From Heterobilharzia americana (taxonomy: Eukaryota > Platyhelminthes > Trematoda > Strigeidida > Schistosomatidae): a stretch of DNA of 64,000 nucleotides. A model generated the notes under the pieces. The model had not been told where the DNA came from. It ran no database searches and worked only from the letters and a program-made list of their open reading frames with translations. Position numbers and translations under genes: made by a program. How positions within the stretch are numbered: the stretch's first letter is position 1; each line of letters opens with the position of its first letter. Location of the stretch: contig OX104134.1 in assembly GCA_944470555.2 (NCBI GenBank), positions 73,712,678 to 73,776,677 on the forward strand, in the 5' to 3' direction. This document shows, in pieces, positions 22,451 to 35,756 of this stretch.

Positions 22451-25400
22451 ACTTGTGTGCCTTTGTTGAAACATTGATGGCCCTTTTTTCTCGCATGGTA
22501 AACCCCCTTATCCAGGTGCGACAAGATCCCTGAACTTCGTCTCATCAAACTGTCAACGCAGTGGATCCATCTAACGTCGCTTCACGCGAATAACACAGAA
22601 ATATGGTTCCTGTACGTTAAAGATGATTCCTGAGAACATGGGATCATAGGTATTCATTCTAAGTTCCCTGCTGCTATGCGATCGATCGCGCACCGGTAAC
22701 AAAGGCACGTAATGCTGCACTTGTTTACTCGTGAAGTAAGTCATCCCAAAATTTGGATCCCGCTCTGGGCGTCGGTAAATGGTTCCATAAAAATGACCCA
22801 ACCAAACACATGGCTGTTTTTGCGGAGCATCACATAGACTCCCCAACGCAATGTGGATTTACCGAGCTGAAGAAAAGGCGACGCGAGGTCCTGCTTATCT
22901 CCCTACCACCTCCTGTTCCGAAAGTTGAGGTGAGCATTTATGTCTTTGTTCGGTTCATCCCATGCAGCAACAGAGAGGATCCAATACATGAAGCGGGAAA
23001 GTTGGACTAACAAATATCAGTAATTAACAAACAAGTAACCTTACTGAATTGACTAACCTGGTATCAGTAGACAAAAGGTACATTCTGCATCCGCAGTTTC
23101 ATACGAAAACGTTTTGATGCCCGTGTACTGAGATGCCGAGACTGTACCAAACGGAATTCGGCACTGTAGCATGCTCCCTATTTAAAATCGTTTCGTTTCT
23201 CATAGCTACATTCTGATGATTCAGCTAGTTTAATTGAGAAAGAGGTACAATACCACAGCTACAAAATGGGACGTTTTTACGACTGAATTGAAAGATGATC
23301 AGAAGAAACCTAATGCACCACAAGTTGCTAAGATGACACGATGTAGGTGACCACAAAGGGCCAAGCACCCGATATCTTTTTTAATTTTTGCTCAGACGTT
23401 GCGGTTGCGTCCCGCTGCGAAAGAGTAGAGCAAATCGGTCGAAGAAGGAGGGTGAATGAACAAGAAACTGAATATCTATAACGCTCTTGGCGACTGGTCG
23501 GGCCAGTCAATTCTGTGGATCGGAAAAGAAATGAAAAGTTGAGAAATTCACAGTAAGACACTATCGTCTGCTACATGTTGTTGTCACCACAAGAGCTGTG
23601 ACCCGTACGGACAGAAGCGTAAGTTCAACTTCATCAAAGACTTGGAACCGTTTCGCGTATTTTGCGCAGTTTTCCTATGAGGCTGTATTTTTCCACACCA
23701 GTTTAGAGATATATACCTCTTCAGACAGTAAGTCGGACCAGTGACATCAAAATGCTGTTGTTACTGCGATGGGTACCTGTGGGCTCAAACATCCAGAACT
23801 AGGGATAGAATTCCTTCTTAGATGACCAAGGTTCATTTAAGATATGAAAGGCATATATCAAAAGTCACTTGCCAATATCAAGTGGGTAACCGGTTTTCGC
23901 CTCAAGGTTTGATGTCCCTTTAGGGGACTGAAGACCCGCCTGACTAGAAACTTAGGCGGGTGAAATTTCACGCAGGCATGTTAGACTTTTCCATAAAGTC
24001 ACAGGAGCACTGAGCAGCTATCTGATTTAAATCCATTTGGGTTCAGCAGGACTTCTTCGACCCCAGAGGAGGAGTCAACTGTTCGAACTGAATCTTGCCA
24101 GCACTCGAGTAACTGTACTGTTCAGGGTGACCTTCGGAAACTTAATGATCACTGATCATATGGTTATTTTGAGCATGAAGCACTCTGCAGACCATACGAA
24201 AACAACAAAGTTACCCAGTCATCCACATAGGTTGCCTTATGATCGTTTTTAGATGGAAATTCCCGTAGAAATCGTCAGGCTCAGTCCATGTGATTATGAT
24301 GAGGGGTACCCGCGGCCCATATGAGAAGAGCTGTGATTTTCTGTCCTGGATAATCCTGACACGAGCCCAAGACAAAGATAGAGTCGGAAATCGCGCCTGG
24401 CTGTTTATAAACATTGAGCGATTTCCTTGAAAGTACGTCTTTGATTAGGAATAAATATAGACAGTTGCCTTATTGCCTTGTTTTCGGTATTTACAGCGAG
24501 AGCTGCCCTATTTACATCCGGAATAGGGGTTTCTGCAGGTCGCTAAAGCATCATTGGGTCGAGCTTCGGCCGTTGTAGTGAAAAGGTGTCGACGGAAAAC
24601 AAAGAATATTTCAGCATCAGTTAAATCTGTATCCATGCAGTGCAACGTTGTCACTTTTGTGCATGCACTGCGGCATCGAAAAAGCTCTGAGGATTTTCAG
24701 TGTCGACTAGTAGATTGGAACGGTAGGCCGTGGATGCAATTTTCTGCCCAGTGAATTTTTAATCCTTAATCGCGGCACCCCTAAACCATGGTATATTCTT
24801 AAAAGACGGTTACTTTGGCCGACCAGATCAGTGAGCGACTGTATCCAGTCCGCGGAGACAGTATCTTTAGATGAACGAATTCAGGCTGTATCAGAAACAG
24901 ATATGGAACAGCCTCGAACCACATGAACTTCAGGTTTGTCCTGGAATATCTAGAGTGACTCATTTTTCAACAGAACTGGGATACCTGGAAAGGCTGAGGC
25001 AAGACAGTCTTCGTTCACGGTATCTTCATGATGTGGCTCACTAGATCTTTTGGATCCTTTCAGTTCACAAGAAAGTCCACCTGCCCCGATATCTATGTCA
25101 CACTAGTTTAGCTTCGAAAGGTGGAAAACTAGAAGAGGGAGAAGACTTGCAAAATAAAATTTCGTACAACCTGCCCAAAGTGGACGTCACGACCTCCCGT
25201 CGTTACTTACTTATGAGGACTCGGTGAATAAGATGCGTCTAAAATCAGTTGTAGAAGGCTGGCCCACGTCCATTGTCTGAGAAGTATAACTTGCGCACAC
25301 GTATCGAGAAGGAGGACAGTTTACGTTGAGACCGAATTGGGAGGGAGTGGCTTTCTTTAAACTTCAAGCTTTGTGTTGTGACAGCAAGCAGAATTTAAGC

Positions 25401-25884
25401 ACAAGTAGACAGACGTCAATACGAAACCTCTAAGAATAAAAATAGTCATGAACGCCAGTGTTTTGTTTTCGGGTGCAGATTATGTGCACGCCTATTCAGC
25501 GACCAACTAGCACACCCGATACCACCTACTTCAAAACTTATATGAAAACCGAAAGGGGACTCACCCGGATGAGAGTCTGTTGCCTTCAAGTTTTCAAAGA
25601 AACAAAAATATGTATATACATGTACATGCTTGACTTTGTCGAGAATTTGAAACACCTAGGTAATAAAAGCAGGAGTCAACCCGTTGGTGGGGGTTACTAT
25701 TCAGCCGCAGCTCTAGCGCTGAGACAACATTTTTTGAACTGCAGACACTTCAGATGCTGGAAGCATAATTACTGGTGTTTTTATTATCTCATCACGCTAT
25801 GTGATAGCTTCTTTTTCTACTTCGGACCCTGTATGATAGTATAGTTTGTCTAGCTAGCACATCGTGCGACGACTGCACACCTAG
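22451..25884. other. Long stretch without a recognised gene
   Basis: No conserved protein motif in either strand. Two short perfect hairpins lie side by side: GTCCC-TTTA-GGGGAC (about 23914-23928) and CCCGCCT...AGGCGGG (23935-23941 with 23954-23960). The open frames at 22753-23010 and 25458-25844 show no family resemblance or repeated structure. Confidence 0.45.
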
Positions 25885-26490
25885 TAATAATAATAATATT
25901 TATTCCTGAATATACAGGCACGCACCATTTTTACACGTATGAGTAAGTTGATATACAAATTACATTCATCTTCATGGAAGGTAATCTCAACCCCCACCTA
26001 TTGTCACTGGAAGATATAAGTGTTGCATGTTCATATAATGGAACATCCCAGAAGAATAAGTATGCAAACGTCAACAAGTTGGACAAGTGGAAGTATTGTC
26101 TTCGCATTAACAAAAAACCGGGTTTGTATCTAGACACTACAGGTATTACCTGGAGAAAAATAAAGCTTGAAGCTAGTATTCCCATTATGACAGTTTGTAC
26201 TTTTTGCTTGAGATAACGATGAAAAGTTTATGAATTGTTTACATATTGTACTTCCCTGACGATTCCAGGACTGTGTAGTTCATGCATGTTAATACCATTC
26301 CACAACGAAGATTCATAATCTTGATGAATATTATGACTGAAAGCCAAATGTCTTCACTTTTCCAACTCCAGCATCCGGAAGCAACAGACTCGCTTAAATG
26401 CACTAAATGGGCTTCCAGAACATCTTGTCCTTCGTTTTCACGGTTCGTGACAGCGTTGCAGTTGGTAAGCGTTGGACTTTACTGGTCACT
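25885..26490 (+). repeat. Dispersed non-coding repeat (family C), copy 1
   Basis: Shares an ordered set of blocks with 30740-31470: ATTCCTGAATA.ACAGG, TGTTGCATGTTCATA, ACAAGTTGGACAAGT, ATTAACAAAAAACC.GG, then a second half with TTTTGCTT(G/A)AGA, GTTCATGCATG-type and AAGCCAAATGTCT. No coding potential recognised; probably an untranslated part of a retroelement. Confidence 0.65.
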
Positions 26491-27439
26491 TTTATAATGA
26501 GTAAATCCTAGATTTTGATAATTACGAAGTCGTAGTCCAGAGAACATCTTTTATTTCTGCTTGTTGTAGTTAGGTATTCTGAACGTGGTAAAACTGGTTA
26601 CCCTCCATTAAGGGTAGTTTCAGGCATGGTCTGTTGCTTAGGTAATTAAGTGTCGATGGCAACAAAGCCAACGTTTAGAACTGAATTATTTTTCTACAGC
26701 CAGAAAAAAACAGACAAAGCAGCAAACGGAGAAAGCAAGAATTCCAAAAAGGAGAGTGTTTTCTAAGTTCGTGTTTCTCCCTACTTAACTTCCCTTGCTA
26801 TAGTGTTCATCGTATGCGCTTTTTCTTTACAGTACTTAGAAATAGTACTTAAGATAGATAAATAATTCCGGATTTCCATGTCTTCTGTGACGTTTATTTA
26901 TTCGTAAGATGCCGTATCTCCCAGTTATATCAACAAAGTTTCACTTCTTGCCAACTTTTTTGTAAGGTTAAGGATAAATGCACTTTCCCTGTGAGTTTGT
27001 AGATGATATAAGCGCATGATATCTTCCGCCGCTCCCGATGATCTGCACTGTTCGCCACCGACACCTCAAGTTGGTAATAAAGGCAACGAAAAAGCGGTAG
27101 ATAGGGTAGATAAACGGAAAACGGAGGGGAAAGTAGATAGTGATGGGAAGGCTGTTTAAATAGAGATGAATTATATGGGAAGAATGACAAAAGTACGCTT
27201 TCTAGCAACAGCGAGGTAGAGAAAGGGGTAGTGGATGGAACATGTAGCGCAACTCTAATGCCAAAAGGCAAATATCGCAAAGAAAAAACCTTGAAGAAGG
27301 AGGGTAGCTGCTTTTCTCCGCTATTAACGCTTTACTTGTGCACTGGGCGCCCCTTTCGTTTTCATCTTATCCCGACTTTGTGCGCTTTGGCTCCCCTTTT
27401 CTGGCTTACTGGGGATGGACAGGCCCAAACTTCTTATCT
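26491..27439. other. No gene recognised
   Basis: Contains only short open frames. The right end may belong to the Penelope-like fragment that follows, but no RT motif was seen. Confidence 0.4.
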
Positions 27440-27570
27440 TCCCCGTCTACTGCCAGAAATCGTGATGTATTTCGCCAGCTCATCCGCTCCTGTGAAGCCG
27501 GCTACATAGGCCGAACAAAGCGTGTTCTACCCAAGAGCGTCTCCGAACACCATCCTGTATAGCTGTCTAG
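27440..27570 (+). mobile_element. Penelope-like element fragment, GIY-YIG endonuclease piece
   Basis: Plus-strand translation reads CEAGYIGRTKRVLPKSVSEH, matching the GYIGRT..R...R..EH core of the GIY-YIG endonuclease that ends Penelope-like ORFs. The Tyr-Ile-Gly and following Arg are present. The RT that should precede it is not recognisable. Confidence 0.7.
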
Positions 27571-27713
27571 GTATATGTTGTTGTAGCTATGATCACGACG
27601 CTCAGCTTTTGGAAACGATTTGTCGAAAGGAAAGTTTCCCTCTCCGAACTGCTTTTATGAATTGTGGCCCATTATCCATATTATCCCTCATCCAGTGGCT
27701 CTCAGATAGTAGT

Positions 27714-27727
27714 AACCTTTGTTGTAT
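27714..27727 (+). repeat. Target-site duplication of LINE copy 3
   Basis: AACCTTTGTTGTAT here and AACCTATGTTGTAT at 28250-28263 match at 13 of 14 bases and flank the truncated family-A copy exactly. Confidence 0.85.
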
Positions 27728-28249
27728 TATTATTATTATTATTATTAGTCCCTTGGGTTCCTAGTGGAACATAGGGCTTCAGTAGCACGCCTCCAGTGAC
27801 CTCTGTTCTCTGAGATCTTTTGAACCTGGTCCCACGACAGCCCACAACCTCTCATTTCCTCCTCGCACGACCTCCTCCATGTCACCCTTGGACGTCCAAC
27901 TCGTCGCTTCCCATCGGGATTCCACTCGAGGGCCTGACGCGTGATGTCCTCAGTCGGCCTTCTCAGTGCATGGCCAATCCATCTCCACTTCTTCCTGCAT
28001 ATTTGTTGCGTGATAGGTTCTTGGTTGGTTCGTTCCCAGAGTTCCTTGTTGCTTATTTTTTCTGGCCATCTGATCTTCAGCAGCGAGCGTAAGCAGTTGT
28101 TGATGAATGTCTGTAGTTTATTGGAAATACCTTTCGTGACGCGCCAAGTCTCTGAGCCATACAAGAGCACTGACTTGACGTTGGTGTTGAAAATCCGTAT
28201 CTTGTTCCGCATGCTGAGTGCAGAAGATCTCCACACTGGTTTCAGGCTA
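27728..28249 (-). mobile_element. Family-A RTE-type LINE, 5'-truncated copy 3
   Basis: A 522-bp insertion on the minus strand carrying only the last ~170 codons of the ORF, from SLKPVWRSS to CSTRNPRD and its stop, plus the (TAA)n tail. This part is open and lacks the 5-base insertion seen in copies 1 and 2, so it shows the uninterrupted C-terminus (GRPRVTWRRSCEEEM). Sequence is close to copy 1. It is flanked by a 14-bp duplication with one mismatch. Confidence 0.92.
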
Positions 28250-28263
28250 AACCTATGTTGTAT

Positions 28264-28999
28264 GAAATATATTATTATTATTAGTACTCTGACAGCTACA
28301 CAATCCTCTCCGAATATAATTTCACCTTGAAAAATCTTGGAATCTTCAAATTTTACCCATTTTACCCACACAGGCTCTCAAACTATCCTGGTCTGCGTAT
28401 GGCCACAGGAAAATCCATGAAACATGCCATCCCCTCCAGTTTTGTGTAAACCAATAAAAGGTCAATGTCAGCCGCTAGGGCATGGACACAGGAGCTGATG
28501 GGAAATACATATAAGTTCTCGACATGCACACCATTTTACAAGGGTGAGTAAATTTATATGTTGGTAACATGCTGTTCTAGGGCAAACAGTTTTAGTCACT
28601 GGAATGTTTTTACTGTTTGTCATCAAAATGTGGGATGTTAACATAAAAAGTGCACACAACTTGACTCTACAGACGGTTGGAAGTACTTTCTTGGTAACAC
28701 AGTATTCTAAATTTCTGAAATGACACCTTAAAAACAGTTGGATGGCTACCATCAAATAAAAGTGGTCGGCAACTCCCAGTAGACTAGCTAGAAACTTTTA
28801 AAATTTCTAATTTGCTGCTGAGATCTAAATTAATTCTTCTCATGCACCGATACTGATGACATGCTTCCCAATTTTTATTCCAACACATTGCCTGTTTCAG
28901 CTACTCGGTCTCCTGATGTATGCTGAAACCGGGGGTACGAAGACATCTCTGTCCGTATAAAATCAGGAAATTAGATCAGCCCTATGACATCAAGTGACT
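28264..28999. other. No gene recognised
   Basis: Begins with a short ATT-repeat run after the LINE duplication. No motif seen. Confidence 0.45.
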
Positions 29000-30290
29000 T
29001 ACCCCCCAATAACCACCTTTAACTCTTATGATAATATTGCGATCAACACCGTTGAAAAATTCTTCAAAAAGAGGCAATGGGCCTCAAAGGCGATTTTATA
29101 CCAACTTACGTGTAAACCTCTTCGCCGCAGACTGAGGAGGAATCAGCGTGGTATCGCATTCAAGATGGTAATGCTGTTAAGGATGATGCAACCGCAGCCG
29201 AAGTTCTTAACAAATAGTTTGTCTATTCTTACGCAGGCGTTGATAACGGAGGCACAACTGACTCTGACTTCCGCATTAAAGGACATCATCCACTACCCCT
29301 CCATCTACCAGGAGCATTGAAGACTCAATAAATTGCGAAATGTTTTCCAGCAATCCCGGACTAGGCTCCATTCCTTCTTCGCTTCGGAATCTAGGCGGGA
29401 TGGATATTTTCCTCCTCCTACTTAAATTGGACCCCACATTGCCAACGGTTTGGATGTAACTGAGCGCTTGGAAACTAGGGCACATTACGTTATGCCTTAA
29501 AATTGGTTCCAGGTCTGACATATGTGGAGTGCTTGAAATAGTCCTAAGCAGGAATATATCTAACTTCCTACTAACTGAAGGCCTGATGATGCTACCACTG
29601 CAGGACTTCATCAACTCCAGGTTCCGTAACACCTCACGAAAAATCGTTCGTTAACCCCATCCACAAAAGCTGTGAAAGTTACTGATACCTTGTCAGGCCC
29701 AAGACAGATTACAAGTGAAGCTACGGAAGGGAACCATATGGGTACCTCTTTATTCCTGTCAGTGGTGCGGAACATCTTATCAACACACGATCGATTTACT
29801 CCGGAGATATTGATGCTCGAATAGTTTCCGGCGTTAATTCGCTTAATCTTCCTAACCAGGTCAAAAAAGGTTGGCCTTATTCTTACGATTCGTCTAACCC
29901 CACCGCATGGCACAATAATGGTCTACCATTTTCATCAGCTTTACTTCGCACTCCGAGTTACGTAACTTCTTTGAACCATTCAACACGTTATGTAGTCCCC
30001 TTTGTTATCATTCACTGCAACTGCAACCAGAAATGCCTTCGGTATCATCCCTATTATAATCATTATTGCTAAGTATTATGTAATATCTTGTGCTCAAATA
30101 CTCATCTTCCCAAGATAATGATTCACTCTTTCTCGTTCACGATGACTCACAACTCCACTGTTCTTTCCGCAGTCAAACTAAATTTCCCCACCCTATTTTT
30201 GTTCCATCTTGCTTGCGCAGCTGGAAAGGTCTCCCTGATCGATTTGTCAGCGCACTCATTTGTATTATGCTGATTCATATCACGTTGTGC
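29000..30290 (+). mobile_element. CR1-like LINE, heavily decayed
   Basis: The pre-RT linker is visible as KDGNAVKDDATAAEVLNK, then FVYSYAGVDN (about 29150-29250), the usual block before CR1 reverse transcriptase. A C-terminal block FVPSCLRSWKGLPDRFVSA appears at about 30190-30260. The RT itself, between them, is largely unreadable through stops and shifts. The minus-strand open frames at 29276-29913 are shadows. Confidence 0.6.
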
Positions 30291-30739
30291 CCGAATGATT
30301 GTAAAGGTCACCTTCTGTACTGAAACTTGAATAACAGCCTGAAAGTTGAATGTCACACTCATACACGTGAAAGATCTTTCTAGCAAGACTGAACGGTTGA
30401 AGTATGGTGAAAAATATCCCTTTATTTTGCTATTTAAAGTATCATACTTAGCCGGGATCACACGAGTAAAAACCCACCTCATACGGTGAAATACTGTTAT
30501 CATTCTTATGTCGTGAGCCTGAGGCCTCGAGCAGATATGGTCGAGATCCTCTGGACACGTTGTAGACCTAATTTATCTTTCTTCAGGGGGGGAAAGACGA
30601 TGGTCGTAAGTTCTAGGTGCGGCCATATGAAACTTGAAAGTTTAACGAAAACATCTGCAATCAAATTTTACAAGTATTCATGTAAGGATTGATAACCTTG
30701 GATTTCCAAGAAGTGTGGTTCTGTCACATTTAACAGTAA

Positions 30740-31470
30740 TTTCCATTCCTGAATAGACAGGGACACCACTTTTACAGGCAATACTTAGTTTCCACGTGGA
30801 CTACATGCTTCTTTATGGCAGGTAGTCCTAATCCCCGCATGTTATGCAGCTAGAGGGCGTAGGTGCTGCATGTTCATAACATGAAACATCTCAGCAGAGT
30901 GGGGATGGACCGATCAACAAGATGGACAAGTAGGAATACTGCCTTCGCACTAACAAAAAACCAGGGTTTCCAGAGAAGGTGAGGGATGGGACAAGTGTCA
31001 CGGTGAAGATAATAATAACAAACTAACTAACTACAATGAAACCAAAGACTGTCGTGTCAAGATCATGATGAGATAAGAGACTGGATATACTTCTTTGGAC
31101 GCAGAGATCAGGTGGACGCTCAATATTCGAATTCCTCATCTGCCAACAATTTCCACCGGAGTTTGTATCCGAACACTACGAATACTGCCTGCAGAAAAAC
31201 TAGGCTTGAAGACAATACTTCCATCTCTACAGTCCGTATATTTTGCTTAAGAATAATGAGAAAGAGTACATGAATGAATATGTGCACGTTGTTGATCTGT
31301 TGTACTTCTCTCATTTCAAACTGCGAATTTCGCGTATGATTGCACCACTTCGCATCAGAAGTTCATAGTCTTGCTGAATTTTGCGAGTCCAAGCCAAATG
31401 TCTGTCTCTCGGCTTCACTGCTAAGAGGCAACAGTGTTGCGTGAATGTATCAAGTAGACGCTCAGAGCAA
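30740..31470 (+). repeat. Dispersed non-coding repeat (family C), copy 2
   Basis: Homologous to 25885-26490 in two halves (about 30740-30970 and 31130-31470). The halves are separated by about 160 bases absent from the first copy, so either an insertion here or a deletion there. Confidence 0.6.
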
Positions 31471-34400
31471 CTTGCACGCCATTAGCGTCGCATGAACTAC
31501 AGCAGGTTTTAATGAGATTATGCTCATCGATGGCTTGGTATGCTGATTATTTAACATTAAATACTGTTTTGTAAACTCTCAAGAATTATCAATTTGACGA
31601 TGCCTGTAAACTGGTATCCCTCATGTTAAATCCATCACTTGAGTGTAAGAATTATTATTATCTAACCTTTGACGCCCCATATACGCTGAAAAGTGAGATT
31701 TTCTTGTTCGTTTCACAACTAGTAGGATCTTCTGATGTTTTTGAGAGTCTAGTGACGTACCCTCTGTACCATTCAGGACCCGTAAAATCTTGTAGATTTG
31801 TCAACATACATCAACGTGATGATGGCCGTAGACTGGCTTCTCTCATGTTAAATTACTAATGTGAGAATAAAACATTTATTTATTTAGTTACCATAAGTCG
31901 TGATAACCATGTGGCAGGTAAGTGTTAGAATTTTCCTGATTATCTTCATGGTTCTCCACAGATCATAGGTTTTGATGATTGTTGGACCTTCATTCCTGGG
32001 GGACCGAAAGGCCCAAAATATTCCCCGTCACCGAGGCGTCAAGTTCTATACTGCTGAAGCTATGTCCCCAACATTCATCACTCTGGCATGCGACGCCTTC
32101 CACTTTTCAGGATTAGACACCGGCCAATTTCTGACTGCCCACTTTTGAAGTTGAGTTTGGTCCTCCTGTTGGGAAATGCTGCCTTTCTCACTTTTACTTT
32201 CTACCCATAGTTTCACGCCACCAGGGAAATCTCTGGTTCAGAAGAAAGCTGCTGAGGCAAGTCGTTTATATGTAATGGAAAAAGAAGTAGCCCTGGATGT
32301 GACTCTTCCTCTTGACTGAGAGAATCTTTGAACAACTCACTCAAACGTCTAGCCAAGGGTGATGTTCTTTATCACCGTACCACTGTATGAATTTTATCTG
32401 GTCCCTGAGAGGTATCTTTTGTGGGTAGCAACAGTTTGCGATGCAGTGGCGCAAAGCCCAAGTCGATGGCTCAGAGTCCTGCTAGTTAGTGGGATATTTG
32501 TAACCTCCAGAGTGGATGGATGATGACGATCAGATTCGCAAATACGAGGCAGATAGGAGGTCAGTGTCACTATCAGCAGGCCCGCCGTGCCCCAGTAGGT
32601 GACAGACCCCCACTTCAGCCTACTAGCACGATGCTGCGTAGCGTAACGATCCCTCGGTGTACAGATGAACATGTTTGCGAGCCTAACTTGATGTCATTGC
32701 CGACCAGCTCTCACTGCCTCCGCACACGCATTTCATTGTATGTTTACATGGTTTCATGTATGTAGTCGGTAGCACCCCTTTCACTTTCCGTCCAACGGTG
32801 TCTTCTTAAACTAAGTGACTTGCAAAAAGAGTTGCTTTCCACCTTAGGAGACTTGAAGCGCCTCGGTGTTGAAGGTAGAGCAGAGCGGCTGATGGGGTGC
32901 ATGGTTTACCCAGGTACACACCTTCATGAGATGCCAACAAGGTCAACCTCCTAATTCGTCTGTTTCGGCCCGTCCGAAGGGCCAATGTGCGCGGTCACTT
33001 GAAGTCCCAACGACATCCATTCAAGGGTTTGGTTACATCGGTTTATCATGAATGATGATAAAAATAACAGTCGCACTATTCCAAACAACATCTGTGATAC
33101 ATTGTGGATTTCTCAGCGGGCGATATCTCGACAAATAAGTTCCCGGTGCAGTGTTGAAAAGGTTTAATTTCCACCTGAATTGAAGTTTTAAGTGTGGAAT
33201 TAAGGGCACAAACATAAAACCGAAGGCTGGTACTGCATGGGTGTCTGGCCCAGATTTGCAAATAAGTACACAGTCGGGAGTAGCTATGGTGGCCGTAGTC
33301 CAGTCGGCCAGTATGAGAATATGCCATCTGGTGTGAGTATCCTGAGAGTAGTACAATGGTGTCCCTGAGAATTCACATGTCCACTGCCATCCAACGCGTC
33401 GTTTGTACTCTGTTCCGTTCTTGGCTCGAAAAACGACGGTTCGAAAAAGTTTACAATGTTGCGAGGACACATGATACATTTAGAAGCCATATCCAAAAGA
33501 CTAAACAAACAGAAGGAGAAGAACTTGATGAAGCATGCTCTCCGGAAAACACTCTTGGTAGCTCAAGGTTTGAGTAGGCCGAAAACATATCGTCCATAGG
33601 AGAGAGAATTACTGGGTTGTCGATCAAGAATTCTTTATTTGTGAATATATAGCCTAAACCGGGGAGGGTTTCAGTTTCAGCCCACTACATTACTGTTTTC
33701 CCAGTTTTGGTAAACCTTAGTTCATCAACCAGACTGAAGAATCGGACTGCAGTGGAATCACCAATCTGGGTGAACATGCGAAGTTGACTTTCGATGGTTT
33801 AAAATGTCTAAGAATTACTGTTTGCGCCCCAGTCTTAGAGAGAAATCAGTTGTCTCTGGCATCTGATAATCACACTGTATGTCAGATGGCTTCCTACAAA
33901 AGACTCCTACCAAGTGCTTGTAGTCTAGTACAGCTTCATGGAGCACCCGATGGACTCGGCGAGGCAGGCCGGTTCTTGAGAGAAAAAACCCCAGTGGTTT
34001 CTAGTAACTTGTGTTCCCCTCTCCGAATTTAGCCACCCCGGTTCCGGCATCTCAGACTACTCCCTGCACTTTTATCCCTAACCCTCAACAGAATAACCCA
34101 CTTCCCAATTGAAAATGTTTCTACGGGATCACCAGCACATTACAGTCTACAGCGTAGCAAGCATTGTCTTAAGCTAGTTTGCAGTCGAATCAAGCTTCGC
34201 TCCAATTTCCTAGCTGACGGCCGGCACGAAACCCCTCACCACTGAATTTGAGCCATGGGACCACACGTCACGAATTCGTGCCATTACAAGACAAACTTTT
34301 CTTTGGAAAAGGTTTCGATATAGCCGGCTCGAGATCAAGAGCTCGTGATATTACTTCTCGCCCATGTGATGCAAATATCTGAACACTCTGAATCTTCAGA

Positions 34401-35363
34401 ATTTCTTTATCTGGTTGAGGAAAACATTTGTTACATCTTACCGATAGCAACACTGCATAGCGCGCAAAAAGCCTAACGCAAAGTTGATCTCATGAATACC
34501 TTCCCGGTCGTCTTTCTTGAATAGACTTTCTCAGTATTGCAACTAGATCTGACCTGATGAATCTAAGTCCTACACGCGCATGATACCATGGCCAAAGGAA
34601 ATGTCTGCGCGCTGAATGGTTCATCAGTCTTTTGTAGACGTTACTGACCACACAACCCACCGAATCGTCTGGTGATTTATCGACTTCGCCGAGCGTGCTC
34701 CCCTTCTTCGTGCTGTAGTCAGGCTGGATGCGCTTGCATTAATCAGTTCTATGAGACATGGTAATCCAAGTATTTCCGTCTCTTTATCATTTCGACCGCA
34801 CCTGAGGTATCAGTTTGGTGTCTGTGAGACGCCCACCAAACGCTCTGCTTAGAATCTTGTTTCCGGGATATGCTCACTGAAGGGAATGGATACCCCTCCC
34901 CAGTCCTTCAGATGTATGCAAGTGCCGCTGTGAATGCAAGTAAATTCGTAAATGAAACTGGATGCAAAATGAGAAAGGTATTTTCATAATTTGACTCACT
35001 TCAGGGAGCATGAGATGTCGTGATTCGTCTTCCACGCAACCCATTGTGAAAACAGGAGGTTAACTAAAAATGTACTCCATGTCGTGTTATTTCTAATTCT
35101 TGAACAGCCGATATTCTGGTCGTAGGTACATCAACACACCCCTGGTGCACTGTGCCCACGTGCTTCAACAAGCCTAAATTACTGGGTGAGCTTAAACCAT
35201 CACCGTTATCAACCGGCTTTATTTCTCATAGCTCTGAATAAATTCCCTCCTTTACAAAATGACGGTTAAGTCACTCTCATGAGTAGCAAACCTTCTTGTC
35301 ATAAGGATAACAAGCAGTTCCCAGCCAATAAGCACCAGAATAGGTCGTTCAACATCCTACATT
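31471..35363. other. Long stretch without a recognised gene
   Basis: Less AT-rich than the left third. Open frames are short and motif-free. Around 34640-34860 the plus strand has a run of ~60 codons with only one stop (FAERAPLLRAVVRLDAL...) but I cannot place it in any family. Confidence 0.4.
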
Positions 35364-35756
35364 ATGAATAACAACGATAGTCCAGTCGTAAGACAACTGG
35401 GGTCTAAATCTACCAATGGTGATCATTATGGTCATCTCAATGTGCTTGCTAAAACAACATTATTGAACTCGATAGCACAGAATTTGAAATCGTTAGCGTG
35501 GAAAACCTATTATTCGATTAATGGGATGAGCTATCGCCAAATGCGTAATGTGAATCCTCTTACAGCAAGTAAAGTGGCTATCATACCCAATTTGCCGCTG
35601 AATTTAACCCCCATGACTCCGCAGCACATTTTCATGGACCCACCTGAAACTTTTAAACCACACGACAGACATTTCTGGGATTCAAGAGTTAATAGCACCT
35701 TTAGCAGACCAAGTGACCCAGATAGTTTCCGGCCACATGCTGAGTGTGATCACTAA
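35364..35756 (+). CDS. Unrecognised open reading frame, 130 codons
   Basis: ATG to TGA/TAA-bounded frame that is longer than chance neighbours here. The product is basic, proline-rich in its second half (NLPLNLTPMTPQHIFMDPPE) and ends HAECDH. There is no signal peptide, membrane segment or known motif that I can see. It lies 0.7 kb upstream of a CR1-like RT fragment in the same orientation, so an ORF1 or linker fragment of a retroelement is possible. It could equally be a chance frame or an isolated exon. Confidence 0.25.
   Translation: MNNNDSPVVRQLGSKSTNGDHYGHLNVLAKTTLLNSIAQNLKSLAWKTYYSINGMSYRQMRNVNPLTASKVAIIPNLPLNLTPMTPQHIFMDPPETFKPHDRHFWDSRVNSTFSRPSDPDSFRPHAECDH

Noticed and set aside
25458..25844. 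Plus-strand 128-codon frame
   Set aside because: No motif, odd composition rich in Cys, Phe and Tyr, no splice context; treated as chance.
29276..29913. Two overlapping minus-strand open frames of 118 and 100 codons
   Set aside because: They lie antisense to a decayed CR1-like element and show no family motifs.
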